Shown piece by piece: positions 1 through 7,260 of a DNA stretch of 64,000 nt. This DNA is from Methylomonas sp. (lineage in GTDB: Bacteria > Pseudomonadota > Gammaproteobacteria > Methylococcales > Methylomonadaceae), in NCBI GenBank assembly GCA_026988155.1, contig JALSLW010000037.1, positions 50,473 through 114,472 on the forward strand, in the 5' to 3' direction. The position numbers were made by a program, and so were the translations under genes. A model generated the notes under the pieces. The model had not been told where the DNA came from and did no database searches. It saw only the letters and a program-made list of their open reading frames with translations. The first letter of the stretch is position 1; every line of letters begins with the position of its first letter.

Positions 1-47
1 TTTAACTGCGTATTCTATTGCCAAACATCTTAATGATAGGTAGCCTT

Positions 48-548
48 ATGACCAATAAAAAAAACCATGAAAAAATCAACATCGATCTATGCATTAGAAA
101 ATTAAATAAAATCCATAAACAGCGACTAGGGGCATTTGGGCCACCGATTGGCATGATAATGATTATTTTATTTGCTTTTGCTCTGTTACCTTTATTTATT
201 TTTCTTGTTGTATTCAATAAACTCTATTTTTGGATCCGTAAGCAAAAACCCATCGACCCTAAGCCATACTTTAATTTTGATCGTCATAACCTCCCTCACC
301 TTCGTCTAGTGGACAAAATCTGGTGTGAGTACTGCGAATGGGCTAATGGCTCATTACAGTGGGCTTTAGCCATAACTAACGAGATAGAACGAAGATATTG
401 CCCAATTCAAAACCAATGTCATCCTCATTGCGAAAAAGCTAAAAAATGGCGTGATGAATTCATATCTTACGAACATAAACCTAACGATATTGATGAATAT
501 TACTCTGACCGGTACTTACAGGAATCTAAATTAGATGACCAACCTTGA
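48..548 (+). CDS. Hypothetical cysteine-rich single-pass membrane protein
   Basis: I do not recognise this 166-residue protein. It has a short basic N-terminus, one strong hydrophobic segment at about residues 31-57, and a soluble C-terminal part with five cysteines: C93, C96, C118, C124 and C128. These form a CxxC pair followed later by a C-x3-C pair holding two histidines (CHPHC). That spacing could bind a metal or cluster, but no family was identified. I chose the ATG at 48 because an AGG lies 7-8 bases upstream; a TTG at 18 and an ATG at 33 are in frame, and an in-frame stop lies at 3-5, so the gene is complete. It precedes the ThiF-like gene by 89 bases on the same strand, so a functional link is possible. 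Existence is likely; function is unknown. Confidence 0.6.
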   Translation: MTNKKNHEKINIDLCIRKLNKIHKQRLGAFGPPIGMIMIILFAFALLPLFIFLVVFNKLYFWIRKQKPIDPKPYFNFDRHNLPHLRLVDKIWCEYCEWANGSLQWALAITNEIERRYCPIQNQCHPHCEKAKKWRDEFISYEHKPNDIDEYYSDRYLQESKLDDQP

Positions 549-637
549 AAAACAACTTGTTCACAGAATATTCCTGGATTAATGTTCAATTAGCACCTCA
601 AAAAAAACAATCTCAATAGCTTATCAAGGCCTACACT

Positions 638-1507
638 ATGTCAAAAAAATTTACATTTGATTACAATACCGCATTTTCCAGAAATATAGGCTGGGTTACC
701 GAAGAAGAACAGCAAATATTACGAAGTAAGCGTATTGCAATTGCAGGCATGGGCGGTGTTGGTGGCAGTCACCTGCTTACTCTATCCAGACTAGGCATCG
801 GAAACTTTAATATCGCAGATTTTGATAAATTTGAATTAGCTAACTTTAACCGCCAGGCTGGAGCCTCCATTTCTCACATTGATATGGATAAATCGGAAAC
901 CATGGCAAACATGGCTCATGATATAAATCCAGAACTTGATATTAAACGCTTTGATCAAGGTGTCACCGAAGAAAATCTTGATGATTTTCTAAAAGACGTT
1001 GACTTATATATAGATGGGCTTGATTTTTTTGTATTAGATATGCGCCAAAAAGTCTTTGAAAAATGCTATCAACTTGGTATTCCTGCCATTACTGCGGCTC
1101 CAATGGGTATGGGCACTGCATTGTTAACCTTTATGCCCGGAAAAATGAGTTTTGAACAGTATTTTAGATTTGAAGGAGCATCTCCTATCCACCAGCAAGT
1201 TCTATTTATTATCGGTTTAACTCCATCTTTCCTTCATAATAGCTACCTAGACAAAAGCACTGTCAGCTTTTTTAACAAAAAGGGTCCATCAACTCCAATG
1301 GCCTGCGAACTCTGTGCCGGCGTGACAGCAACAGAAGCTTTGAAAATCATATTAAAGCGAGGCAAGCTACAATGTGCTCCCTGGGGCTACCAATTTGATG
1401 CCTATAGAAACAAATTTAAAAAAACTTGGCGACCCTGGGGCAATAATAACCCAATACAAAAGCTAGCCTTTTATATTGCATGCAAAATTCTTTTGAAAAA
1501 CAAATAA
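638..1507 (+). CDS. ThiF/E1-like adenylyltransferase family protein
   Basis: This 289-residue protein has the fold signature of E1-like enzymes that adenylate the C-terminus of a ubiquitin-like or sulfur-carrier protein, or a related carboxylate. A glycine-rich nucleotide loop GMGGVGG is at 37-43, an acidic DFD at 61-63, the NRQ motif at 71-73, a lysine at 85 and a second acidic site DGLD at 126-129. These match the usual ATP-binding positions of ThiF/MoeB proteins. Only one CxxC pair is visible (C223, C226), whereas canonical ThiF/MoeB have two for zinc, so this is a divergent member and not housekeeping ThiF or MoeB. No ThiS/MoaD-like gene is adjacent. Similar proteins occur next to, or fused with, divergent nitroreductases (Rv1355c/MoeY-like); one such nitroreductase lies 3.4 kb away. 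The substrate is unknown. Confidence 0.85.
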   Translation: MSKKFTFDYNTAFSRNIGWVTEEEQQILRSKRIAIAGMGGVGGSHLLTLSRLGIGNFNIADFDKFELANFNRQAGASISHIDMDKSETMANMAHDINPELDIKRFDQGVTEENLDDFLKDVDLYIDGLDFFVLDMRQKVFEKCYQLGIPAITAAPMGMGTALLTFMPGKMSFEQYFRFEGASPIHQQVLFIIGLTPSFLHNSYLDKSTVSFFNKKGPSTPMACELCAGVTATEALKIILKRGKLQCAPWGYQFDAYRNKFKKTWRPWGNNNPIQKLAFYIACKILLKNK

Positions 1508-1703
1508 ACAATCTACTGTTACACATAATGCCGACTTTAAAGACTAGACAAGCATGTCATTTGGATTCAGAATTTAGGTCTTTCTCAAAAAAGACGTTAA
1601 TATACCACTTGCTAAAACCAAAAATATTTCATAAACATAATAAACTTATCCTCATATCTCCACCTTTCTGCCCATTTTAACTGCCATTCAATCTCTCGAT
1701 AAT

Positions 1704-3398
1704 ATGAATATTTACAAACAAATAATTAAATACCCGTTTACAATAATTGTTTTATCTCAACTGTCTCTAAACTATACAGTTTCAGCAGCAAGCTATGACA
1801 TATTTGATGACAATAAAAGTTTCATTATAGATAAAAATGGTAAAGCCCTCGAAGAAATAAATGGTTTTCCATCAAATTTCAAGTACATAACAAAAAATGA
1901 GGCGATAAAGAAAAATACTGACAAGAACTATATTTTTATTTTTAAATTAATAAAAGAAAACCAACTATTAATAGCAAAAAACAAACTAGCCTTACTTTTA
2001 AGCGACACCCCAGATGATGCACAACTTTATAATTTGCAAGCTTTACTAGAAACCCGACAGAACAATACCACAGCCGCAAAGCACAGTTATCAAAAAGCGA
2101 TCAGCCTTAACAGAAATAACATTGATGCCTACCTGAGTTTAGCGAAAATATATTTCTTGGAAGGTGAGCTAAGCCAATCTAAAGACTACGTAAATAAAGC
2201 ACTAAGCATCAATAAGCAACCTATTTTCGCCTACCTTTTACTTGCAGAAATCGCTTCAAAACAAAACAACAACAATGAAGTGGAAAAAATCCTACTATCA
2301 GCATTTACAATTGTGAAAGGCAATATAGCTGCTGAAACACAATTATTGACTACGCTAGGAAGATTTTACGTAAACCAAGAACGGCCAAAAAAATTCCTCT
2401 CCAAAGCTCAAGATTTTGCCAAACGCTACCCAAACAAGGTAGAAGCACTATCAACTCTTGTAAGTGCTCAATTTGCAAATAATGACATCTCATCAGCAGA
2501 AAAAACTCTAAGGGAAATTGTTTCTACATACACTCAAGACACTAAACATAGACTGGTTCTAGCTAAATTGCTCGGCGAACGCCCAAATAAGAGTAAAGAA
2601 GTGCTTCGCTTAATAGATGAAACCCTTAATATTGAACCAAATAACCTGCACGCATTAACTTTTAAAACCAGCTACTTTATAAAAGCGGAACAATATAAAA
2701 AAGCAATGGCGACTGCTAATCATATTAATACACTAGCACCCACTCTAGCCATTGGAAATCAGCTGAAAGGTAATATTTACATCGCAGAAAAAAAACTTAC
2801 CGAAGCACAAGATGCCTATCAGAAAGCTTATCAAATAGAGCCTAGCAAAAAATTATTATCCAGCCTAATAGGACTAATGATAAACCAGGGTAAGCAGACT
2901 TCTGCCATTAACTTTCTCAAGAAAGAGCTAGAAAAAAACAATAGAAATTTAGATGTCCTTTTTAAACTGGCTCTGATATATCAACAGCAAAACGATATTG
3001 ATTTAGCTCAAAAGTACTATGAGCTCATACTGGCAGAACAGCCTAGCAATATAAATGCTTTAAATAACTTGGCCTGGCTTTACTTGACCCAGAATAACCC
3101 AAAAGCAATTCCAACTGCAAAAAAAGCTTACGAAAGCTCAGGAAAGGCAGCTGCTATAGCTGATACTTATGGTTATATTTTGATTAAACAGGGAAAGAAA
3201 AAAGAGGGATTAGCCATCCTTGAAAAAGCCGCAGAATCCCTGCCTAAAGTATATGATATTCAGTATCATCTTGCAGAAGCCAATTCGATAAATGGGCACA
3301 AACAGCAAGCAATTAAGATTTTAAGAAAAATTACTAGCATTCAGGAAAACTATTCTGAAAAAGAAGCCGCTTTTAGACTATTAAAAAAATTAAATTGA
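1704..3398 (+). CDS. Exported TPR-repeat protein
   Basis: A 564-residue protein with an N-terminal signal-like segment (hydrophobic from about residue 11, likely cleavage after the AxA near residue 29) followed by tandem tetratricopeptide repeats from about residue 90 to the C-terminus. Repeat-type residues such as A-x3-Y-x2-A and N-x-LAWLY are visible. TPR proteins are protein-binding scaffolds; this one should act in the periplasm. Its neighbour on the other strand is a PEP-CTERM protein, and TPR proteins such as PrsT accompany PEP-CTERM/exosortase systems. This gene is shorter than PrsT and no other exosortase gene is present, so that link is only suggestive. The start follows a gene-poor, AT-rich leader without a clear ribosome binding site. 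A strong terminator lies 215 bases downstream. Confidence 0.8.
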   Translation: MNIYKQIIKYPFTIIVLSQLSLNYTVSAASYDIFDDNKSFIIDKNGKALEEINGFPSNFKYITKNEAIKKNTDKNYIFIFKLIKENQLLIAKNKLALLLSDTPDDAQLYNLQALLETRQNNTTAAKHSYQKAISLNRNNIDAYLSLAKIYFLEGELSQSKDYVNKALSINKQPIFAYLLLAEIASKQNNNNEVEKILLSAFTIVKGNIAAETQLLTTLGRFYVNQERPKKFLSKAQDFAKRYPNKVEALSTLVSAQFANNDISSAEKTLREIVSTYTQDTKHRLVLAKLLGERPNKSKEVLRLIDETLNIEPNNLHALTFKTSYFIKAEQYKKAMATANHINTLAPTLAIGNQLKGNIYIAEKKLTEAQDAYQKAYQIEPSKKLLSSLIGLMINQGKQTSAINFLKKELEKNNRNLDVLFKLALIYQQQNDIDLAQKYYELILAEQPSNINALNNLAWLYLTQNNPKAIPTAKKAYESSGKAAAIADTYGYILIKQGKKKEGLAILEKAAESLPKVYDIQYHLAEANSINGHKQQAIKILRKITSIQENYSEKEAAFRLLKKLN

Positions 3399-3612
3399 CA
3401 AAAAAAGTGCCTGATTGCCCATGAACTCCTATCATATTGTATAAAAAAACTTGACAGCCCCCAGTTCTTTTTGTTGGTGGTACGCCTACAGTTAAATTTC
3501 ACCCCATTTAAGATGGGGGTGTTTTAATCCCATATAGAAATAAAATGGCCACCAAAGGTTATACTTACTGAACTGAAGACACCTAGTCTGATACAACAGG
3601 AATTTCAAATAT
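3399..3612. other. Gene-free stretch with an unexplained GC-rich hairpin
   Basis: No ORF is supported here. A stem CCCCAT/ATGGGG pairs 3502-3507 with 3513-3518 around a 5-base loop and is followed by GTGTTTT, so it could be a weak terminator for the TPR gene or the end of a dead repeat. The sequence just upstream is GC-richer than its surroundings and may be foreign. Confidence 0.35.
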
Positions 3613-3649
3613 AAAAAAACCTCGCATAACTAACATGCGAGGTTTTTTT
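3613..3649. terminator. Bidirectional rho-independent terminator
   Basis: A perfect 15-bp stem pairs 3613-3627 with 3635-3649 around a 7-base loop (AACTAAC). The GC core is CCTCGCAT/ATGCGAGG. A-runs on the left and T-runs on the right let it stop transcription from both sides: the TPR gene on + and the PEP-CTERM gene on -. Confidence 0.92.
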
Positions 3650-3676
3650 TAAATCTATAAAATACTACTTAAGTAT

Positions 3677-4480
3677 TTATGCAGATTTTTTTTTACGCAG
3701 CGATGAAGCACCGAAACCAATAAGCCCCATGCCTAGTAAGGCAACACTACTTGGTTCTGGAACTGAAACACTGGTTAAACCACGAATATCAGCAGAACCA
3801 GCTAAACACCATTGTCCAACAGTTGCTTGACCAGTTGTACAGCCAGTTGTGTCATCATTAACATTTAGCAAAAAGTTATTACCAGATGTTGCTATAGCAG
3901 CATCTGCAAAACCGCCTGTTCCAGTAGCTATTCCATTTGAATCAAGAAAATTAACAACTGCAGCAGACCCACCAACAACCTCAAGCAACCCAGTTGAAGC
4001 AAAACTCAATGAAGCACCTGCAAAGGTACCTGAAGCATTAAGATCATTTCCTGAAGCATCTGCAACCCCAGCAAAGTTCGCCCATGAGGATAGGCCTTGA
4101 ATGTTTGAAACATTAGTAGCTGAATCAGAATTAAGAAGATTGCTTAAACTGCCTAGATAAAAGTTAGCTTGTCCATTAGAAAAACCAACAGCAGTATTTG
4201 AAAAGCTAGTAACATCATATTGAAAAGTAAAATACAATCTATTTCCACTAGCGTAATTACTATTGCCATTAACCGTATTTACTTGACCATAGCCAAATAA
4301 TTGCTGAGCACTACCATCGCCATTAAAAGCACCATTAATAAACGTAGAAGCAAGCGTAGTAGTTTCAAGATGACCGAGCTGTCCAGCAGCTCCAAAATCT
4401 ACTCCGTCAACTACGATTGCAGATGCGCTTCCCGATGCCAATAGTGCCGTTGCACCGATAATTGTTGATAATTTGTTCAT
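3677..4480 (-). CDS. PEP-CTERM sorting-domain secreted protein
   Basis: A 267-residue exported protein. The N-terminus has a signal peptide (MNKLSTIIGATALLASGSASA). The C-terminus is a textbook PEP-CTERM tripartite signal: VPEPSS near residue 239, a hydrophobic helix, then the basic tail RKKK. In known systems an exosortase (EpsH/XrtA) recognises this tail at the inner membrane, usually in bacteria that make extracellular polysaccharide. The middle is rich in Asn, Gly, Ser, Thr and Ala with only two cysteines and resembles other PEP-CTERM cargo, with no recognised enzyme domain. A good ribosome binding site (TGAGGT) precedes the ATG. A sigma-54-like promoter lies about 45 bases upstream. The exosortase itself is not in this window. 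Confidence 0.93.
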   Translation of the reverse strand: MNKLSTIIGATALLASGSASAIVVDGVDFGAAGQLGHLETTTLASTFINGAFNGDGSAQQLFGYGQVNTVNGNSNYASGNRLYFTFQYDVTSFSNTAVGFSNGQANFYLGSLSNLLNSDSATNVSNIQGLSSWANFAGVADASGNDLNASGTFAGASLSFASTGLLEVVGGSAAVVNFLDSNGIATGTGGFADAAIATSGNNFLLNVNDDTTGCTTGQATVGQWCLAGSADIRGLTSVSVPEPSSVALLGMGLIGFGASSLRKKKSA

Positions 4481-4524
4481 GATATAAACCTCATTTAGTT
4501 TGATTAAGAGTCACGATTATTAAA

Positions 4525-4540
4525 GCACCATCTGTGCCAA
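4525..4540 (-). promoter_or_regulatory. Sigma-54 type -24/-12 promoter of the PEP-CTERM gene
   Basis: Read on the minus strand the site is TTGGCACAGATGGTGC. It has the invariant GG and GC exactly 10 bases apart and a full TGGCAC at -24. The expected start of transcription is about 12 bases further on, giving a leader of roughly 30 bases before the ATG at 4480. Sigma-54 control fits the PrsK/PrsR two-component pair known to accompany PEP-CTERM systems. Confidence 0.72.
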
Positions 4541-4820
4541 AAATAAAATAAATAACATAACACATTGATAATAAAACAATAACATCCTAACCTACAAACA
4601 AAGAAACTTTCAAAAAAACCTGGCTTGTAAAAAAAACTGACACCTTATCTATCCTTTTCCCGCTCCCTCCTCCAAAAGCAGTCTTTAATTCTAGAAAATA
4701 CCTTAACTATAAAGCCACTCGAAAATTTAATGATGAAAAAATGACTGAGCAATCAATAACCCATCTTTTAAGAACTATTCTAGCGCTCTGTCAAACCTGG
4801 TTTCATGAGCAAAACACTAG

Positions 4821-4857
4821 CCCGTCATTCCCGAAGCCTCTTATCGAGAATGACGGG
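4821..4857. repeat. Palindromic intergenic repeat (GTCATTC family)
   Basis: A perfect 10-bp inverted repeat (CCCGTCATTC at 4821-4830, GAATGACGGG at 4848-4857) around a 17-base loop. It resembles the REP-like hairpins scattered in many gammaproteobacterial genomes. A related hairpin sharing CCGTCA and TTATCGnGAAT occurs at 19744-19816. It lies downstream of the nitroreductase gene and might also stop its transcript, though no clear T-run follows. The surrounding bases 4541-4905 hold no supported gene. Confidence 0.75.
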
Positions 4858-4905
4858 GGTTTAAAAATCATCCCCTTCAACCCAATATTGATAGATCAAC
4901 TGATT

Positions 4906-5991
4906 CTATCGTTTATATTCCAGCTGCTCCAAGGAGAGCCTTAAAGATCGTGCCTTTGCAGGTTTTCCATAACCTATTCTGCCTACAAATACAGCCTTAT
5001 CAATAACTGCTTCACCCCCCATCAGTCGCTTGAAAACTTTTGACAAATCAACAGCATAGTCATGTATTTTTTGAGTTTTAGTAAATTCTACTTTGTTTTT
5101 GATATACCCTGAGAAAATTAACGGAGTCATTTCTGGCTGTAATTGCAAACCAAGCATGGTGGATGTTAACCAAAAGCGCTGTACTGCTCTCCCAGCATTA
5201 AGATAGTCTTCCATCGTTCTTGGTTCTTTCTCAGCCACTAGAGAAAAATGGGCGGCACAAGCAATTCCAGGCAATAAATCCAATTCTATTCTCGGCAACA
5301 GCGTTCCCGCCAAAAAAGTGTTAAGAAAGCTGACACGCTTCCAGCTTTTCATAGCCCATCGCATCATTCGCATAGCCACCATATCCAGCCCAACCGCCTG
5401 GTCAGGTATTTTGTCATCACTAAAACGGCTATTCCACTCAATAATTGTACTATGAGTAGGAAAAGCCTCTGGTAAAATGAGACGCAATCTACCATTCTTA
5501 TACATTAAAAAAGCTGCCTGCAATCTTGCCCGCCAGCCTTCAATCCATTTTATATTGTAAAAATTTCCGACACTCTGCTCCAGTTTGCTTTTGTCTTTGA
5601 GGCTGAGTGGAGTTGTTTTTAACATTCGACGCTGCACACTGCGTTTAGGCAAATATAAAAATAAAGGATCCTGTTCAATATTTTTGTCTTCGATCAATTG
5701 CACATTAATAGTTGGTTTTGTTTCCAGGGCATTCTCATCCAACTGAAATTCTGCTCTGCACTTAAAGGCACTGGCTGCGATAGCTATACTTTCAAGCAAG
5801 GCACCTATCGCCAGCTGACTGGCATGACCCTCTAGGTCATACACACAATGATCTCGTGTATCATAGCCATGCACAATAAAACAATGCGTGTCTACAATTT
5901 CAAATCGCCAGGTTTGCATATTGTCACCACTGGGTGCCCAGCGCGCATGATCGAGAATATTTTCGGCAGTAGTTTGAAATCTATTTTTCAT
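4906..5991 (-). CDS. Divergent nitroreductase-family flavoprotein (Rv1355c/Rv3131-like)
   Basis: A 361-residue protein. The N-terminal ARWAPSGDNMQTW (residues 17-29) is the FMN-contacting S-x-N-x-Q-x-W pattern of the nitroreductase fold. Length is about 1.5-2 times a normal NfsB-type enzyme, matching the duplicated nitroreductase-like proteins typified by mycobacterial Rv3131 and the C-terminal half of Rv1355c. A second conserved-looking segment, LGLQLQPEMTPLIFSGY, lies in the C-terminal third. The frame is open up to 6135, but the added 48 residues look non-coding; I start at the ATG at 5991, directly before MKNRFQTTAE. The enzyme likely uses FMN and NAD(P)H, but the substrate is unknown. 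A ThiF-like gene in the same neighbourhood may be a partner. Downstream is a palindromic repeat. Confidence 0.75.
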   Translation of the reverse strand: MKNRFQTTAENILDHARWAPSGDNMQTWRFEIVDTHCFIVHGYDTRDHCVYDLEGHASQLAIGALLESIAIAASAFKCRAEFQLDENALETKPTINVQLIEDKNIEQDPLFLYLPKRSVQRRMLKTTPLSLKDKSKLEQSVGNFYNIKWIEGWRARLQAAFLMYKNGRLRLILPEAFPTHSTIIEWNSRFSDDKIPDQAVGLDMVAMRMMRWAMKSWKRVSFLNTFLAGTLLPRIELDLLPGIACAAHFSLVAEKEPRTMEDYLNAGRAVQRFWLTSTMLGLQLQPEMTPLIFSGYIKNKVEFTKTQKIHDYAVDLSKVFKRLMGGEAVIDKAVFVGRIGYGKPAKARSLRLSLEQLEYKR

Positions 5992-6432
5992 TGGCAATAC
6001 TCTTTCTCTTTGATATTGAAATCGGTTTGATTTAGACCAGAACCAAATTAAACTGTAAAAGGAATTTAGGGCATTAGAAATAAAATGCATTATTATTACA
6101 ATAGCATGCCCACTTTTCTCACTAAAGTTAAGCAAGAAGAACTTAAGAAATGCACACGAAATAACTTGAACAGCTGAATCCTTTTACAATTCTAGTCCAA
6201 AAAAACCGGGTAAGTGTAAACTTTATCTATTTCTAGGCCTACCCATAAAGGTTTTCAAAAACAAACAGAGGCCTACACTCTTTGACTATGTCTCTATACG
6301 TGCCATCGGCTACGCTTTTCTAGCAGCTGAACAGCTGTGTCAATAACCGCACCCAAAGAGACAAATAATCAGATAATTCATATAAGGATTAAGTTCTGGC
6401 CAGGTCGTAAACGTCAATTAAACACTGAGCCT
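5992..6432. other. Gene-free region between nitroreductase and tusC
   Basis: No ORF with coding character was found on either strand, including small ones. It includes two copies of GGCCTAC about 40 bases apart (near 6237 and 6275), a CAGCTG-rich patch near 6326-6337, and a 12-mer TTATCTATTTCT at 6223-6234 that recurs at 12756 and 49084. It presumably carries the nitroreductase promoter and the tusDC 3' end. No TusB-like gene is present. Confidence 0.4.
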
Positions 6433-6789
6433 TTAAATAATTATGTCATACCCTGCCATTAAAACATTTACATCTTTCCTATAAAACTCTTTCACAGGCA
6501 AGCTTAAATCACCGGGTCTTAAACCTCGTTCCTGCAGCGAATCCACTTCTATATACAAGTCATTTACATCATAAATATTCAATGCATTAAAAATGGAAGC
6601 GGTCTCTTTTAAGCCCTGCTTTTCTGGCTGCTGTCCCTTTTTCAACTGAAACACACCATCATCTAAAAACAGTAAAGCAACCTTTTGATCAAAAGCGGCT
6701 GCGGTGAGAATAACATCTAACTTTTCCTGCAGCTCAATGCCTTTATGCGGCGGCTTATCCATAATAAACAAGAATTTCTTCATTATCAT
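6433..6789 (-). CDS. tusC: DsrF/TusC-family sulfur relay protein
   Basis: A 118-residue DsrE/F-fold protein. It begins MIMKKFLFIMDKPPHKGIELQEKLD, which fits TusC/DsrF, and ends with the typical hydrophobic DIII. In E. coli TusC is the middle subunit of the TusBCD complex, which passes persulfide sulfur from TusA to TusE and on to MnmA for 2-thiouridine at tRNA wobble position 34. The ATG overlaps the tusD stop as ATGA, giving translational coupling and fixing the start. The third subunit, TusB (DsrH), is not found downstream, which is unusual for a gammaproteobacterial tus cluster. A DsrEFH role in sulfur oxidation is less likely because no dsr genes are nearby. Confidence 0.82.
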   Translation of the reverse strand: MIMKKFLFIMDKPPHKGIELQEKLDVILTAAAFDQKVALLFLDDGVFQLKKGQQPEKQGLKETASIFNALNIYDVNDLYIEVDSLQERGLRPGDLSLPVKEFYRKDVNVLMAGYDIII

Positions 6790-7175
6790 CCAAATTCGAT
6801 AAAACGATCAGCAAGCAATGTAGCCTCCAATAACTGCCCTAAGCCTGAAATTCTGAAGCCCTCGGCTAAATCCTGATCTAGCTTGCCCTGTCTTTTAGCC
6901 TCGTCATCAAATAGCAGACCACGCCTTTGAGCGGCTGAAATGCAGACCACTAAATCAATCTGCTGCTCTTTAGCCAGTTTAGACCACTTTTTAGTCATTT
7001 GCAGTTCATCATCTGGCAGGATTGAATATTTCAATGCATGATAAATGCCTTCCTGATAAAAAAACACTCTTAAAACCTGGTGATTCATCTTTAATGCCGC
7101 TTTAATAAACTGATATGCGCAATAGCCTGAGTTTGTGCTATTTGGGCTGGCATTAATCTGTATGGCATATTTCAT
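6786..7175 (-). CDS. tusD: Sulfurtransferase TusD (DsrE family)
   Basis: A 129-residue DsrE-fold protein with the catalytic cysteine in VVCISAAQRRG at residue 78, the same position as the sulfur-accepting Cys78 of E. coli TusD. It takes persulfide sulfur from TusA and hands it on toward TusE/MnmA in tRNA 2-thiolation. The N-terminus MKYAIQINASPNSTNSGYCAYQF matches the family. It is the first gene of a two-gene unit with tusC (4-bp ATGA overlap). It diverges from bepA with 85 bases between the starts, so both promoters must lie in 7176-7260. Confidence 0.88.
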   Translation of the reverse strand: MKYAIQINASPNSTNSGYCAYQFIKAALKMNHQVLRVFFYQEGIYHALKYSILPDDELQMTKKWSKLAKEQQIDLVVCISAAQRRGLLFDDEAKRQGKLDQDLAEGFRISGLGQLLEATLLADRFIEFG

Positions 7176-7260
7176 TTTTAAATCATCATTAGTTTGTCGT
7201 TTTTTATTCTATAATGCAAGTATCTGTTGAACCAAGCATTTCTTTTCCTGTCTAGCCAAT

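Noticed and set aside
1480..1680. 66-residue + strand ORF overlapping the ThiF gene end
   Set aside because: Overlaps a well-supported gene, has no ribosome binding site and no protein-like pattern.
4741..4944. 67-residue + strand ORF
   Set aside because: It runs through the palindromic repeat at 4821-4857 and into the end of the nitroreductase gene; its composition does not look like a protein.
5992..6135. Upstream extension of the nitroreductase ORF by 48 residues
   Set aside because: The added residues do not look like a signal peptide or domain, and the start at 5991 fits the family better.
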